DNA of 7,068 nt from Rhizobium sp. LCM 4573. GTDB lineage: Bacteria; Pseudomonadota; Alphaproteobacteria; Rhizobiales; Rhizobiaceae. The stretch covers positions 88,561 to 95,628 of the forward strand of contig NZ_MDDW01000029.1 of NCBI RefSeq assembly GCF_001854865.1. Reading direction: 5' to 3'. The translations under genes were made by a program, and so were the position numbers. Shown in pieces: positions 6,449 to 7,068 of the stretch (its first letter is position 1; each line of letters begins with the position of its first letter). A model generated the notes under the pieces. The model searched no databases and had not been told where the DNA came from. It saw nothing but the letters and a program-made list of their open reading frames with translations.

Positions 6449-7068
6449 ACGTCATCACCATCGCCTTGCCCTCCAAGGGCCGCATCAAGGAAGAGGCCGC
6501 AGGCGTTTTCGAGCGCGCCGGCCTGGCGATTTCCGCTGTCGGTAGCGACCGCTCTTATCGCGGCCGGATCGAAGGTATCGAAGGCGTCGAGATAGCCTAT
6601 CTCTCGGCTTCGGAGATCGCCCGCGAGCTCGCAAGCGGCTCCGTCGATTTCGGGGTCACCGGCGAGGATCTGGTGCGCGAAGGCATGCCCGAGGTGGACG
6701 AGAAGGTGGAGTTCTGCGCGCGTCTGGGCTTTGGCGGCGCGGATGTCGTGGTCGCGGTGCCGGAAATCTGGCTCGATGTCGAGACCATGGCCGATCTCGG
6801 CGATGTGGCGGCGGATTTCCGCGCCCGGCATGGCCGGCGGCTGGCGATCGCCACGAAATACTGGCGGCTGACGCAGCAGTTCTTTTCTCGCGAGCACGGC
6901 ATTCAGCTTTATAGGATCGTCGAAAGCCTCGGCGCGACGGAAGGCGCGCCGGCAGCGGGTCAGGCGGATATCATCGTCGATATCACTTCGACGGGCTCCA
7001 CGCTCCGGGCCAACCACCTGAAGGTGCTCTCGGATGGGGTGATCCTCAAAAGCGAGGCATGTCTGGTG
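6445..7068 (+). CDS. hisG: ATP phosphoribosyltransferase catalytic subunit, short form (HisG), 3' end cut by the window
   Basis: 208 codons are visible with no stop; I estimate that some 20-25 residues are missing from the usual rhizobial length of about 230. HisG joins ATP and PRPP to give phosphoribosyl-ATP, the committed step of histidine synthesis. It begins [18 protein letters not shown], the typical N-terminus. Other family blocks are [14 protein letters not shown] (about 68-81), [10 protein letters not shown] (98-107), [17 protein letters not shown] (131-147) and the PRPP-binding loop [19 protein letters not shown] (174-192). The spacing of the PRPP loop fits the short HisG_S class, which has no C-terminal regulatory domain and depends on HisZ. 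The ATG overlaps the hisZ stop as ATGA, so the two subunits are probably made by coupled translation in matched amounts. Confidence 0.96.
   Translation, partial: MNVITIALPSKGRIKEEAAGVFERAGLAISAVGSDRSYRGRIEGIEGVEIAYLSASEIARELASGSVDFGVTGEDLVREGMPEVDEKVEFCARLGFGGADVVVAVPEIWLDVETMADLGDVAADFRARHGRRLAIATKYWRLTQQFFSREHGIQLYRIVESLGATEGAPAAGQADIIVDITSTGSTLRANHLKVLSDGVILKSEACLV

Overview
The window looks like chromosomal DNA from an alphaproteobacterium, most likely a Rhizobiaceae member (Rhizobium/Agrobacterium/Ensifer type). This rests on the GC-rich codon use, the recognisably rhizobial forms of the HisS, HisZ and HisG proteins and their order hisS-hisZ-hisG, and a GC-rich palindromic intergenic repeat of the kind common in rhizobia. 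The genus is not fixed from the sequence alone.

Layout. At 1-518 (minus) is the N-terminal part of an exported L,D-transpeptidase, cut by the window edge. A 211-nt divergent spacer follows, with small inverted repeats close to the next start. At 730-1353 (plus) is DNA-3-methyladenine glycosylase I (tag). It overlaps tail-to-tail by 14 nt with a HAD-family hydrolase at 1340-2044 (minus). An intrinsic terminator (2079-2117, minus) separates the HAD gene from a minus-strand block at 2126-3491. In transcription order that block is a ribbon-helix-helix antitoxin, a RelE-type toxin, a small secreted His/Cys-rich protein and a secreted DUF305 protein. A clear TATAAT box sits upstream of the antitoxin.

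From 3638 to the right edge, on the plus strand, lies a histidine block: hisS (histidyl-tRNA synthetase), a 168-nt spacer filled by an inverted pair of palindromic repeats, hisZ (regulatory subunit of ATP phosphoribosyltransferase) and hisG (short-form catalytic subunit, cut by the edge). HisZ is a HisRS paralogue without the anticodon-binding domain and should assemble with short HisG for the first step of histidine biosynthesis. hisZ and hisG overlap by 4 nt (ATGA), which implies coupled translation.

Most of the window is ordinary chromosomal content. Three points deserve a second look. (1) The RelE-type toxin appears to carry a one-base deletion near its 3' end, which replaces the expected GHRREIYR ending with a 24-residue read-through tail and removes the tyrosine that aligns with a catalytic residue of RelE. 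(2) The repeat pair between hisS and hisZ can fold into a long hairpin whose last arm is the Shine-Dalgarno sequence of hisZ. (3) A His/Cys-rich secreted protein and a DUF305 protein form a likely periplasmic metal-handling pair directly downstream of the toxin-antitoxin genes. I see no strong evidence for a wholly new system.
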